Assembly: GCA_964534995.1 (NCBI GenBank)
Contig: CAZHSC010000006.1
Location: forward strand, 10,637 to 74,636
DNA from: JAJTFW01 sp964534995
GTDB lineage: Bacteria; Bacteroidota; Bacteroidia; AKYH767-A; OLB10
Reading direction: 5' to 3'
DNA length: 64,000 nt
Positions 53,719-62,756 of the stretch are shown one piece after another; positions within the stretch are counted from its first letter, which is position 1; every line of letters starts with the position of its first letter. Under the pieces are notes generated by a model. That model had not been told where the DNA came from and searched no databases. It saw only the letters and a list, made by a program, of their open reading frames with translations. Made by a program: the position numbers and the translations under genes.

Positions 53719-56700
53719 TTAGAAATCCAGGCCCAGAGAAAAATAAAAAATGCGATCCTGCACTTCTCCGTCATCCACACCCCAGGCCCAGTCGGCACGA
53801 AGGAAATAACCCAGGATGCGGCTCCTCAGCCCAAAACCATAACCGCCAACAATGGGCTCAACGGTCTTCGTTACCGTAATGCTGATGGGATTACCATTAT
53901 AGTCTTTCCGGAATAGGGCATTGTTCTTACTATACGGTGAAGTGCCTGTCCAGGCAGTACCGATATCGCCAAAGCCGATGATTTGAAAATTCCGTATCAG
54001 GTCGGAGCGAATAGGTTTATTGATGAGATACTGGAAAACAGGAATTCTGATTTCGCTGTTGATGAGCGCAAAACTGTTACCGTTGCGGATATTCTGAATG
54101 AACCCACGCATATTGGTTGCCAGCGCCTGGAAAGAATAAATTTCCGACGGATCTACCTGAATGTTATAATTGAAATTGTCGGTTGGTACAAAAGCGTTGT
54201 CGGTTGATCCGAGATAATAAATCAGTTTACGGCTACCCAGGGAAGTGCTGGCCGCAAAACGGTTGGCCCAGATAATTTGCCTGTGGATCTTCAAATAATG
54301 CCTGAAATCCGCACCAAACACCGATAGGGTTGAATTGTCATCGTCCACCTGCTTGAATACTTCAGCAAAGATTTTGTAACGAAGGCCGTTATACAGGTTC
54401 AGTCCGGTGGTAATCGTATTGTCATACACAAATTCAGCCCGTGCGGAAGCCCAGTTTTGATATTGATTGGGAAGAGACAGGTTGTAAAGGTCGGTACTTA
54501 ACGTAGTGAGGCGGTCGTGACGATAAGCGGCGGTACCGCGGATGCTGGTGAGATCGTTAAATGGCCAGCGTACATTGTATTTAATTTCATGTGTATGTAT
54601 TCTGTACAGAGAAATACTGTTCACTTCCTCGCGACCTTGTCTGTAAAAAGAAATCTGTTTGTCGAGCCTTCTTTTCAGGTTCTCAAAACTGACATAATAT
54701 TCATTTGAATTCAGGTTCCCGCTTAAGCGGAATCCCCCTACAATCCTGTAATCATCAAACAGGTCGTTAACACCAATCTTGAACAAGGCATTTAAGCCGG
54801 GATAAAAATAAACCGCACCGCCTGTATATGCCTGATAGGTTTCGTTCAACAGGTTATTGTCGAGCTGCGTTAGAAGATAGCTGGGGGCAAATGCAAGTTC
54901 GTAATTGCGCTGTTTGGGTAAAAGATAGGAAGCAGTATCGACCGCCTGCCCGCTCAGGAGCCCCCTGCCTGTTGCGGAAATATCGGTTTCGGAAGAAGTA
55001 GCCGGGTTCAGGCTGTCGGTAACAGGTGCCGGTTGAACCTGTTTTTCCTTTTTTTGTTTTTTACGCGGGAAGTCGGACTGAAAAACATAATTATTGATGT
55101 CAATAGCAGCACTGTCAGGAGCTGCCTGGGTTTTGGCGGGCGCTTCTCCCATTCCGGTCTGGTCAATGATTTTAATTCCACCTGTTGCCTTAGGGGTACC
55201 GGCAGGCCGGGTGAAGCTACCGGAAAGCCTGTCCAGTTTGTTCCGGAGGCTTGTTTTCTTTAAGGGGATACCGGCTGTGCTGTCAAAGGCATTGACAGTA
55301 TTCAGGTAAATGCCGTATCCCGAGTTGAAGCGGAACAATTCCGCGTATTTGGTAGCGGCGTTGTTGATGTCATGTTGCAGTACATTCCTGCGATAATCAC
55401 TCACGGGTTTTGCACGGACAATATACCGGTAGTGAATTACCGTATCAATATAAGCGATGGCACTGTCCAGGGTAGATACATAACGGTTAATAATACCATT
55501 CTCATCACTCAGGTAACAAAAGTGTGAGGAATCCAGCATCAGGGCTTGTGTTTCATTGATGGCAGGAGTATTGGTAAGCCGTAGCAGTTGTGCGGATTTA
55601 CTATGGTAATCGAATAAAAACAGATCAGAGGAATTGGGCCTGTCGGGATCTGCAGCCTGGCGAACCGGTGTGGGCCGGAGGGTATCTTCTTCGCGGGTAG
55701 AACTAAAAGCAATATAACGGTCATTCATTACGAAGCGGGGTGAAAAATCATCCCAACGGTCCCTGGTATGCTGGGTGTAGGTTTTAGTGCGGGGACTGAA
55801 AGTAAAAATATCGGACTGGCCTTTTTGCACGGCACTGAGGACGATTTCAGAGCCGGTGGAGGAATAGGAAAAATCAAGCACCTTGTCAAAGTAAAAAAAT
55901 TTATTGGTTTCCCTCTTTACCCTTTTGCCGGGAGTATAGTAATCGAGCCATAATTTTCCTTTTCGCTCTTTTATAGCTGCGAGGTATCGTCCGGAAGGAT
56001 GCCAGGCAAGGGTGGGATAACTAAGATCCATGTCCTGGTTAACGGATTTATAACCTCCTTTGGCGATCCTTTTTTTCTTTTTACTGCGTACATCGTAGAG
56101 CCAGATTTTATACTTGCCAAGATCGTTGGTCACAAAAGCGATTTTATTTCCATCGGGACTTACTCTTACCTGGCTGATGTAGCGCCCCGGTTTTTTAAGG
56201 GTATAAACCGCTTTACCGGGCGGTATCATCCTGGTTTTATCGTCTTCCGCATACAGCTGATAATAATATTCCAACCAGTTTTTGCTGATTTCCTTCATGG
56301 GTACCCCCAGCACGTAAATGAAACCATTTTCAATATTCCGGTTGATACGGGTCATGTACAACAAATTGGAAACCGATGTGTTGCCATAGGTTTCAATAAT
56401 ATAGTTCCAGAGCGACATGCCTGCAAACTGCGCCTCTGTACCTGATAAATTATTGAAATTCCTGTAACGTTTATTGAGTACGGCGTCGCGCATTCTTCCG
56501 TCTTCTTCCACGGTCCATCCCTTTGAAACATAAGCAACCAGGCCACTCACAAACCAATCCGGCAAATTGAGTAAAACAGAAGCCTGAAGGCGGTCTTTGA
56601 TGCTTCCTCCGTACATCAGTTGATTGATCATTACCTGGGCCACACCGGCACGAATTTGTTCACGAAAATGCCTGTAATCACCATCAAAATACACCAGTAT

Positions 56701-57087
56701 TTTATTCCCGACGATACGGGTCAGGCCACCCGTGTTGGTGTTTTGTTCTTCACCTTCAAGCCCGATGTTGCTTTGCTTAAGGTCGCTGAGGCGATTATAA
56801 ATCATAAACTGAAAACGTCCGTTGATGCGATAATCAAACAGTTTTTCAATTTCGGCAATATCAGCCTCTGCAGTGCGTCCCGTATAAATGGCAAGCTCCT
56901 GGCCACCCAGGTAGAAGTAAGTGTCAAAGCCTTTGAACCGGTAAAAGGTCCAGAGAAAGTCATTGTACTGAACCCTGTTTTTGCCAAAATTCATTTGTAC
57001 GCCGCGGGTGAACTGAGCCTCAGCCACAGGGGTTGAGAGTAGTAAGACCAGGACAAGGGTCAGTCGGCGCAAAAGAAGTTGAACCAT
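53719..57087 (-). CDS. Tripartite protein: degenerate peptidase-like, TolB-like propeller, outer-membrane barrel
   Basis: 1122 residues. Signal peptide (PVAEAQ). Residues about 30-285 follow the pattern of gluzincin (peptidase MA-like) domains, including NLPDWFVSGLVAYV, but where a HExxH zinc site is expected the sequence reads AGVAQVMINQLM, so no catalysis is likely. Residues about 295-600 form a TolB-like beta-propeller (SPDGNKIAFVTNDLGKYKIWLYD, YIAFSSTREEDT). A low-complexity linker with KKQKKEKQ follows to about 750, then an outer-membrane barrel ending in phenylalanine (FYFSLGLDF). Proteins of this plan occur across Bacteroidota; function not known to me. Confidence 0.85.
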   Translation of the reverse strand: MVQLLLRRLTLVLVLLLSTPVAEAQFTRGVQMNFGKNRVQYNDFLWTFYRFKGFDTYFYLGGQELAIYTGRTAEADIAEIEKLFDYRINGRFQFMIYNRLSDLKQSNIGLEGEEQNTNTGGLTRIVGNKILVYFDGDYRHFREQIRAGVAQVMINQLMYGGSIKDRLQASVLLNLPDWFVSGLVAYVSKGWTVEEDGRMRDAVLNKRYRNFNNLSGTEAQFAGMSLWNYIIETYGNTSVSNLLYMTRINRNIENGFIYVLGVPMKEISKNWLEYYYQLYAEDDKTRMIPPGKAVYTLKKPGRYISQVRVSPDGNKIAFVTNDLGKYKIWLYDVRSKKKKRIAKGGYKSVNQDMDLSYPTLAWHPSGRYLAAIKERKGKLWLDYYTPGKRVKRETNKFFYFDKVLDFSYSSTGSEIVLSAVQKGQSDIFTFSPRTKTYTQHTRDRWDDFSPRFVMNDRYIAFSSTREEDTLRPTPVRQAADPDRPNSSDLFLFDYHSKSAQLLRLTNTPAINETQALMLDSSHFCYLSDENGIINRYVSTLDSAIAYIDTVIHYRYIVRAKPVSDYRRNVLQHDINNAATKYAELFRFNSGYGIYLNTVNAFDSTAGIPLKKTSLRNKLDRLSGSFTRPAGTPKATGGIKIIDQTGMGEAPAKTQAAPDSAAIDINNYVFQSDFPRKKQKKEKQVQPAPVTDSLNPATSSETDISATGRGLLSGQAVDTASYLLPKQRNYELAFAPSYLLTQLDNNLLNETYQAYTGGAVYFYPGLNALFKIGVNDLFDDYRIVGGFRLSGNLNSNEYYVSFENLKRRLDKQISFYRQGREEVNSISLYRIHTHEIKYNVRWPFNDLTSIRGTAAYRHDRLTTLSTDLYNLSLPNQYQNWASARAEFVYDNTITTGLNLYNGLRYKIFAEVFKQVDDDNSTLSVFGADFRHYLKIHRQIIWANRFAASTSLGSRKLIYYLGSTDNAFVPTDNFNYNIQVDPSEIYSFQALATNMRGFIQNIRNGNSFALINSEIRIPVFQYLINKPIRSDLIRNFQIIGFGDIGTAWTGTSPYSKNNALFRKDYNGNPISITVTKTVEPIVGGYGFGLRSRILGYFLRADWAWGVDDGEVQDRIFYFSLGLDF

Positions 57088-57173
57088 AGAATCGCTCCTG
57101 CGAAGGTAGGCATTTTGGCTACTATTTTACTACGAGGGAATCATTTAAACGTTTCAGTAATCAAGGTATTGCC

Positions 57174-57181
57174 TATTTTTG
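57174..57181 (+). promoter_or_regulatory. Candidate -7 promoter box of gldC
   Basis: TATTTTTG, full TAnnTTTG match, 26 bases ahead of the gldC ATG; the upstream part reads TTTC 18 bases away rather than TTTG. Confidence 0.42.
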
Positions 57182-57206
57182 ACACGTCATTGACTTAAAA
57201 AGAAAG

Positions 57207-57557
57207 ATGTCTTCAAACACCCGGGTAGCCCGTAAATCAGAGATTAAGGTTTCTGTTGAACTAAATGAACAAAAACAACCGGTTGGCCTTCATTGGCAGG
57301 CCGAAGATGCAGGCCTGGAGGGCGAGAAACCGGCCAAAGCCATGATGCTGGCTTTATGGGATAAATCAGATCAGAGTACCATGCGGATTGATTTATGGAC
57401 GCATGAAATGACGGTGGAGGAAATGGAATTCTTTATTTATGAAACCCTTGCAAGCCTCGCTGATACCTATGAAAGGTCAACCAGCGATAAAGAAATGGCC
57501 AGGGAGATAAAGGCATTTGCTCATAAATTCGGCAAGGAAAAAAAGGTGATAAAATAA
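57207..57557 (+). CDS. gldC: Gliding motility protein GldC
   Basis: 116 residues, cytoplasmic. Family stretches: KSEIKVSVELNE, GLHWQAEDAGLEG, AKAMMLALWDKSDQSTMRIDLWT, and ETLASLADTYERST. In F. johnsoniae GldC improves but is not essential for gliding; its role is unclear. It is followed 113 bases later by engB. gldB lies 48 kb away rather than adjacent. Confidence 0.92.
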   Translation: MSSNTRVARKSEIKVSVELNEQKQPVGLHWQAEDAGLEGEKPAKAMMLALWDKSDQSTMRIDLWTHEMTVEEMEFFIYETLASLADTYERSTSDKEMAREIKAFAHKFGKEKKVIK

Positions 57558-57670
57558 AGCTTGGCTATTTTATGTAGGCTTACAGAACCTTCCTGCTTCG
57601 TTAAAGGCATGGTTCTTATTCCAAAAATCAACCATGAAAGGTTTATAAAACATACAATAACACGAGGTCA

Positions 57671-58276
57671 TTGAAAGTAAAACAAGCACTTTTTGTAAAA
57701 AGTTCAGGTACGATAGAACAATTGCCACCCGGTGATAAACCGGAATTTGCTTTTATCGGCAGGTCGAACGTCGGGAAATCGTCACTCATCAATTGCCTGG
57801 TGGGCTATAAAGAGCTGGCACATACTTCATCAACTCCCGGGAAAACACAAACCATCAATCATTATCTCATTAATAATGAATGGTACCTGGTGGATTTACC
57901 GGGTTACGGCTTTGCCAAAGTAGCACAAACAAAACGGGCAGCCTGGGAAAAAACCTTGTATCAATACCTGGGTAAAAGGGAAAACCTGATGAATGTTTTT
58001 GTACTTGTAGATGCCCGGATAGAACCCCAGAAAAGTGATATATCCTTCCTGAACAAATTGGGAAGATATGGATTGCCGGTAGCTGTTGTTTTTACCAAAG
58101 CCGATAAGACAAGAAAGGCGGAACTTGAAAAAAATATACAGCGATTTAAAGAAGCGATGCTTTTACACTGGGAAGAAACGCCCCCTTTCTTTATTACATC
58201 GGCAACAAAGGGAAGCGGTAAAGAGGAATTGTTAGATTATATTCATGAAATATCAAAGCAGTGGACGAAATTGTAA
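57671..58276 (+). CDS. engB: Ribosome biogenesis GTPase EngB/YsxC
   Basis: 201 residues; needed for large-subunit assembly. G1 GRSNVGKSS at 30-38, G3 DLPGYG at 75-80, G4 TKAD at 142-145, and G5 SATKG near 178. Starts with TTG at 57671 preceded by GAGGTCA; no ATG fits. Confidence 0.95.
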   Translation: MKVKQALFVKSSGTIEQLPPGDKPEFAFIGRSNVGKSSLINCLVGYKELAHTSSTPGKTQTINHYLINNEWYLVDLPGYGFAKVAQTKRAAWEKTLYQYLGKRENLMNVFVLVDARIEPQKSDISFLNKLGRYGLPVAVVFTKADKTRKAELEKNIQRFKEAMLLHWEETPPFFITSATKGSGKEELLDYIHEISKQWTKL

Positions 58277-58696
58277 AAGACGGAGAAGACCCATGCTCCT
58301 CTTGTGTTCCTGTACAAATGAGAAATAAAATACATAATCGTGAGATCGGTTGTGAATACATATCTTTAATTTTTTATTAGTGAAATGTTTAAGCTAACTT
58401 ATATGCATCCTGTGGTCAAAACCTTTTATGTAAACGGAAATGACGGATACTATTTTTAAAATTTCAGGCATTAATGTATATAGTCTTTGAAGAATCGCAT
58501 CGTTTTTGTGAAGGGGAGGCATGCACAGTTACACAATTGGTGCATAGAATAGGCGGGTTTATTGTTTGATATTGTGGCATGTTTAGGTGAACATAGCAGA
58601 TGATACTGAGGCGGGAAGGGCAGAGGGAAGCAGAGCGAATATTCCATATGTAATTGCTTATCAGGTTGCAGTATGATGAATAGGGTGGAACTAAAC

Positions 58697-58773
58697 GTAT
58701 ACAAATGCTTATTCCTTGATCATGTAAAATATTATCGCGATTTTTATATGGGGTGGGGACGGCAGTCCCCCGG
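58697..58773. repeat. Direct repeat, copy 1 (77 bp)
   Basis: Begins GTATACAAAT and includes CCTTGATCATG, TATTATCGCGAT and the hairpin GGGGAC-GGCA-GTCCCC. Copy 2 begins 106 bases later; only about five bases differ. Confidence 0.9.
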
Positions 58774-58802
58774 CAGTTTGTTGCTTGATGAAGGATATAA
58801 GT

Positions 58803-58879
58803 GTATACAAATACTTATTCCTTGATCATGTAAAATATTATCGCGATTTTTATATGGGGCGGGGACGGTAGTCCACCGG
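58803..58879. repeat. Direct repeat, copy 2 (77 bp)
   Basis: Near-identical to copy 1. The differences fall at the eleventh base and in the 3' hairpin part, where GGAC-GGTA-GTCC keeps a four-base stem and the two outer pairs are lost. Confidence 0.9.
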
Positions 58880-59082
58880 TTTTTTGCATCGCATTGACGA
58901 AAACAAACGAAATACTGAATTTGATGACGGATCGGAATTGTTTAGTACAGGCCGGTCAAATTACAGGCAAATAGCGGTTTCTTCCTTATGGAACTCTCCG
59001 CAATAACCCGGGAGAAAAGGAGATGTTACAGGAGTCAGAGAAAGCGTTTTCGGCCAATGAACAAAGCAAACGACTGATGTGA

Positions 59083-60015
59083 CTACTTCACGTAGGTCTT
59101 TACATGCCTCTCTTTCTTCGTTTCGTAGATATCAGCCAGCGTGACTAAAATTCCGGTTTCTTCCACTTCACCAAAGTGATCGTTCAGGGAGGTTCCGAAA
59201 GTGCGCATGGTCGCACTGAGGTTCATATAAGCGTTTACAAGAGGGGGAATGTTTTCACCCAGGGCTCTGACCTGTTGGTTTAAAATTTTGTGCCCCTCTT
59301 TATAGGAGAGCCCGTTTAATTCTTTTTCGAAAGCCGACATATTATTTGTAATAGGCAATGGCTTAACAGGGGTAACCAATTGATCCGGATCAGGAAAATA
59401 GTGATGCATAAAATGTAAAATCATGTCTCGTGCCAGTAGGTTGAAGTGCCTGTACATCGTCACTTTACCGAAGAAATAACGGATGTCGGGATGATCAACG
59501 TGAATGGCACCCAGGCCATCCCATAAATTGTCGAGCGTAAAAAGTCCTTTCCTGTTTTCAGGCCGCGGTTGGTACTTCGGTTGAACAAAGGAACGGCCGA
59601 GTTCAATGGTGTAGGGAAAGTAGTCTTTTAAAAAAGTATCGGAAAAATGAAAAAGTTCGGCAGTGGCCAGTTCGGGATGGCCATTTTTATCCCTGCCTGC
59701 GTCTTTGCAACGTATATAACGGTAGCCGCCCATGATTTCTTCTTCTTCAGGATTCCAGGCAATCAGTTGTTCATAGCAGGTCTCGCTGGTGTCAAAAAAG
59801 TCCAGGTCACAATCGAGGCCTGTACCACCTCCGGCATCCCTGAAGGTAATTTCACGGAGTCGTCCTATTTCTTTAAGAACATGAGGTGCATTGTGTGCAT
59901 TCACTATGTAAAGATGGTTGGAACCATTGTTGGTTATACGAACAAAACGTTCCCTTGTGAGTTCTTTTTTCAGAACTTCTACAGGTATGGGGGGGATGAT
60001 GTTTTGCATACGCAT
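59083..60015 (-). CDS. GlsB/OlsB-like N-acyltransferase
   Basis: 310 residues, GNAT-like fold of the hemolysin/OlsB group that moves a hydroxy-acyl chain from acyl-carrier protein to the amino group of an amino acid. Segments: EIGRLREITFRDAGGGTG, DLDFFDTSETCYEQLIAWN, IMGGYRYIRC, IELGRSFVQPKYQ, and LWDGLGAI. In Bacteroides the glsB/glsA pair makes glycine lipids; here the two genes also sit together (TAATG, one-base overlap), which supports that role. Glycine versus ornithine or serine cannot be told from sequence. Confidence 0.8.
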   Translation of the reverse strand: MRMQNIIPPIPVEVLKKELTRERFVRITNNGSNHLYIVNAHNAPHVLKEIGRLREITFRDAGGGTGLDCDLDFFDTSETCYEQLIAWNPEEEEIMGGYRYIRCKDAGRDKNGHPELATAELFHFSDTFLKDYFPYTIELGRSFVQPKYQPRPENRKGLFTLDNLWDGLGAIHVDHPDIRYFFGKVTMYRHFNLLARDMILHFMHHYFPDPDQLVTPVKPLPITNNMSAFEKELNGLSYKEGHKILNQQVRALGENIPPLVNAYMNLSATMRTFGTSLNDHFGEVEETGILVTLADIYETKKERHVKTYVK

Positions 60016-60863
60016 TAAGGTTGGAATTCGTCTTTCCCTTCGGCTAAATTATAAATATGCTCCTTTACTTTTTGGGCCCATTCCTGATCACTTCTGGCTG
60101 TGGTAAAGACTTCATGCGAAATGGGCTTTCCGATTTTAACATGTATGTTCTTCCCCAGCTGATGGTACATTTCATCCATAAGGTATAACATTTCAATGTT
60201 GGCTTTTATGCCTAAGCGACTTCTCCATCTGGCAAGGTTGTAAAAAAAATTGGAATTTCTACCTGCAATATGCACCGGTATAATGTCTCTCTTGTATTTT
60301 TTCGCCTTTACGATGAAACTCCGCTTCCAGGTAAGGTCACGGATGATCCCGTCTTTTTGTTTTCTCGATACCAGGCCTGCTGGAAATATAAGCAGGGAGC
60401 CGTCTCCTGCATAGTAGCTGTCAATGAGGTCAAGTACTTCGGAGGTGTTTTTTCCATGTTTGTTGACCCCAACAAATATATCATCGAGGTTTCGTAAATT
60501 CATCAGTATATCGTTCACGATGAACTTCTGATCCCTCCTCACTTTTGAAATAACATGAATAAAAGCCATGCCATCAAGTCCTCCGATGGGGTGATTGGAA
60601 GCTACTACGCAGCCTCCTTCTTTCGGTAGATGCTCCAACCCTTCCCAGGTAACTTCCACCCCGAATTCCTTGATCACCTCCTCTACAAAAGCAAAGGATT
60701 TTTTATCACCATGCCTCCGCAGGAAATCGTTGATATGGTCTTCATGGATGATCCGCTTGAGATAGCGGAGTAAAAATTTGGGCATCCATTTTAATAAAGC
60801 CGGGTTTTTACCCCTGATGACTTCTTCAATATCAATAAATTTCCTGGGGACTGAATTGTGCAT
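60015..60863 (-). CDS. GlsA-like (PlsC-family) O-acyltransferase
   Basis: 282 residues. Acyltransferase with SNHPIGGLDG (the H-x-D catalytic motif in its GlsA-like form, five residues between His and Asp instead of four), a later IFPAGLVSR segment, and PVHIAGRNSNFFY. Would add the second acyl chain to the N-acyl amino acid made by its partner, yielding a phosphorus-free membrane lipid. ATG at 60863 is chosen over 60896. Upstream gene of the pair, with mraZ divergent 524 bases away. Confidence 0.8.
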   Translation of the reverse strand: MHNSVPRKFIDIEEVIRGKNPALLKWMPKFLLRYLKRIIHEDHINDFLRRHGDKKSFAFVEEVIKEFGVEVTWEGLEHLPKEGGCVVASNHPIGGLDGMAFIHVISKVRRDQKFIVNDILMNLRNLDDIFVGVNKHGKNTSEVLDLIDSYYAGDGSLLIFPAGLVSRKQKDGIIRDLTWKRSFIVKAKKYKRDIIPVHIAGRNSNFFYNLARWRSRLGIKANIEMLYLMDEMYHQLGKNIHVKIGKPISHEVFTTARSDQEWAQKVKEHIYNLAEGKDEFQP

Positions 60864-61305
60864 TGCCTGTTTACGTGGCCGAAAATAAAGGAACAATCCG
60901 TATCAGGCAGTTTTTATAGCGAATGGGGTGAATTGATCCCTTGGTTTTGGTCTGTTTTACAAGGAAAGTGGGAAATTTATTTTAATACTAAAAGCTTCAA
61001 TTGCTTTACAATCAATATTTAAAGATTTTGAAGCATTAAACAAGTTTCATTTTAAAGGGCTACACGCCATCTGCCATATCAGGGCATTTTCAAACCTTGT
61101 AATCCTCCGATCCTGAAAGGGAATGTTATGGTAGGTTCCCATGTACTTATCCACCCAGGTTTGTTTATAAGTGGCTAAAAATAAATACTATAAAATGTAT
61201 TTGAAGCATATCTTGGAAGCGTTGCCTGCAGGGTGTTTCAAGGCGATTCCTCTCATTTTATGGGCATTCAGACAATATTTGAGCCCGGAAAAAGTTTTTA
61301 ACAAA
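60864..61305. other. Intergenic region upstream of mraZ
   Basis: About 440 bases between the divergent GlsA-like and mraZ genes, AT-rich, with no supported ORF. One GTGGGA occurs at 60967, far from the three clustered boxes near mraZ. I see nothing else. Confidence 0.6.
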
Positions 61306-61330
61306 GTGGGATAAAGTGGGATGAAGTGGT
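61306..61330 (+). promoter_or_regulatory. Three MraZ boxes upstream of mraZ
   Basis: GTGGG at 61306-61310 and 61316-61320, GTGGT at 61326-61330, each 10 bases apart with A/T-rich spacers, the arrangement bound by MraZ in other bacteria (TGGGN separated by five bases). It implies autoregulation of the mraZ cluster. The last box differs by one base. Confidence 0.75.
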
Positions 61331-61353
61331 AAAATTTAATTTATTTTTACCAC
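61326..61353. repeat. Inverted repeat overlapping the third MraZ box
   Basis: GTGGTAAAA and TTTTACCAC, nine bases each, with a 10-base AT spacer. The right arm gives an inverted box (ACCAC) 34 bases ahead of the mraZ ATG. Confidence 0.6.
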
Positions 61354-61387
61354 CGGAGCCACTTAAACAGCCGTAAATACCAGCAGC

Positions 61388-61870
61388 ATGTCACAGTTTC
61401 AGGGAGAATTTGAGTGTAAGCTTGACGCCAAAGGGCGATTAAGTTTGCCGGCTGCACTCCGCAGACAGGTGGCACCTGAAGCGCAGGAGAAGTTTATGCT
61501 GAACCGGGGTTTTGAAAATTGCCTGGCGCTCTATCCAATGGATGAGTGGACCAGGATCCGTGAGGAAATAAACAGCCTGAATATGTATGTGGTGAAGAAC
61601 CGTGAGTTCGCCCGTTATTTTTTCAGGGGGGCGAGCGAATTGGAACTTGACTCGGCCGGCAGGATTTTATTGCCTAAAAGAATGCTGGACCATGCCGGGG
61701 TGACCAAAGAGCTGGTGTTGTATGGCTGGGGAAATAAAATTGAAATATGGTCGGTGGAAGGATATGAAAAGATGCTGAAAGAAGAACCGAAGGATTTTGC
61801 GGCACTGGCCGAAGAGGTAATGGGTAAAATTAATCTGAACCGGGGAGGTGGAACAGGTGGCTTATCATAA
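61388..61870 (+). CDS. mraZ: Transcriptional regulator MraZ
   Basis: 160 residues, two SpoVT-AbrB-like halves: FECKLDAKGRLSLPAALR at about 9-26 and ELDSAGRILLPKRMLDHAG at about 86-104. Forms a ring that binds the direct repeats upstream of its own gene and represses the cluster. First gene of the division/cell-wall operon; overlaps rsmH by 14 to 23 bases depending on the rsmH start. Confidence 0.94.
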   Translation: MSQFQGEFECKLDAKGRLSLPAALRRQVAPEAQEKFMLNRGFENCLALYPMDEWTRIREEINSLNMYVVKNREFARYFFRGASELELDSAGRILLPKRMLDHAGVTKELVLYGWGNKIEIWSVEGYEKMLKEEPKDFAALAEEVMGKINLNRGGGTGGLS

Positions 61871-62756
61871 TCCGGTGCTCCTTGATGCGGCTGTGGCAGG
61901 TTTGAATATCCGCCCGGATGGCATTTATGTGGATGTCACATTTGGAGGAGGCGGTCATTCGGCTGCCATACTGCAACTGTTGTCATCAGGCCGGCTGATC
62001 GCTTTTGACCAGGATGCCGACGCAAAGGCTAACGCTTACGAAGATACTAAGTTTTTACTGATAGCTGATAACTTCAGGAACCTGTTAAAGCGGCTCCATG
62101 CCGAAAATATCCGGAACGTGGATGGTATTCTGGCTGACCTGGGCGTTTCCTCGCATCAGTTTGATACCGGTGAAAGGGGTTTTTCAATACGATTTAACGC
62201 TGAACTTGATATGCGCATGGACCAGTCGAAGCAGTTAACGGCCAAAGACGTGGTGAATTATTATCCTGAAAAGGAACTGGCACGGGTATTCAGGGAGTAT
62301 GGTGAGTTGGCGCAGGCCGGAAGGATGGCCATGACCATTGCCAGGGCCCGCGGTGAATTTTTTATAAATACAGGTGATGACCTGAAGAGAGTGCTTCAGC
62401 ATTTTTCTCCACGCGGAAAGGAGAATACTTTTTTTGCACAGGTGTATCAGGCTTTACGCATAGAGGTGAACGATGAGCTGGGGGCGCTGAAGGATTTACT
62501 GGAGCAGTCCGCAGACCTGCTCAGCAGCGGCGGGAGATTGGTGGTGATCAGCTATCACAGTCTGGAAGACAGGTTGGTGAAGAGTTTCATTCAGTGTGGA
62601 AATTTTGAAGGGGAGCTTCAAAAGGATTTTTTTGGAAAACCGGCAGGACTGAAGTTCCGTGCGCTTACAAAAAGGCCCATGGTTCCGTCAGATGAGGAAA
62701 TTAAATCAAACCCGCGCTCCCGGAGCGCCAAGATGCGCATAGCCGAACGGATATGA
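61857..62756 (+). CDS. rsmH: 16S rRNA m4C1402 methyltransferase
   Basis: 299 residues from GTG at 61857. Methylates N4 of C1402 in 16S rRNA using S-adenosylmethionine. HNPVLLDAAV, VDVTFGGGGHS (cofactor), DGILADLGVSSHQFD, and SYHSLEDRLVK. GGGGAGG lies eight bases ahead of GTG 61857, favouring it over GTG 61848; both are within mraZ. Confidence 0.93.
   Translation: MAYHNPVLLDAAVAGLNIRPDGIYVDVTFGGGGHSAAILQLLSSGRLIAFDQDADAKANAYEDTKFLLIADNFRNLLKRLHAENIRNVDGILADLGVSSHQFDTGERGFSIRFNAELDMRMDQSKQLTAKDVVNYYPEKELARVFREYGELAQAGRMAMTIARARGEFFINTGDDLKRVLQHFSPRGKENTFFAQVYQALRIEVNDELGALKDLLEQSADLLSSGGRLVVISYHSLEDRLVKSFIQCGNFEGELQKDFFGKPAGLKFRALTKRPMVPSDEEIKSNPRSRSAKMRIAERI

Larger units (their letters stand above)
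58277..59082. other. 806-base intergenic region without a supported gene
   Basis: Between the convergent engB and GlsB-like genes. It holds the two 77-bp direct repeats described separately. A 77-codon minus-strand frame at 58471-58704 begins with TTG inside the first repeat and has no family resemblance; I see no other gene. Confidence 0.7.

Noticed and set aside
58471..58704. 77-codon minus-strand ORF
   Set aside because: Begins with TTG inside the first direct repeat, no family resemblance, no ribosome site.
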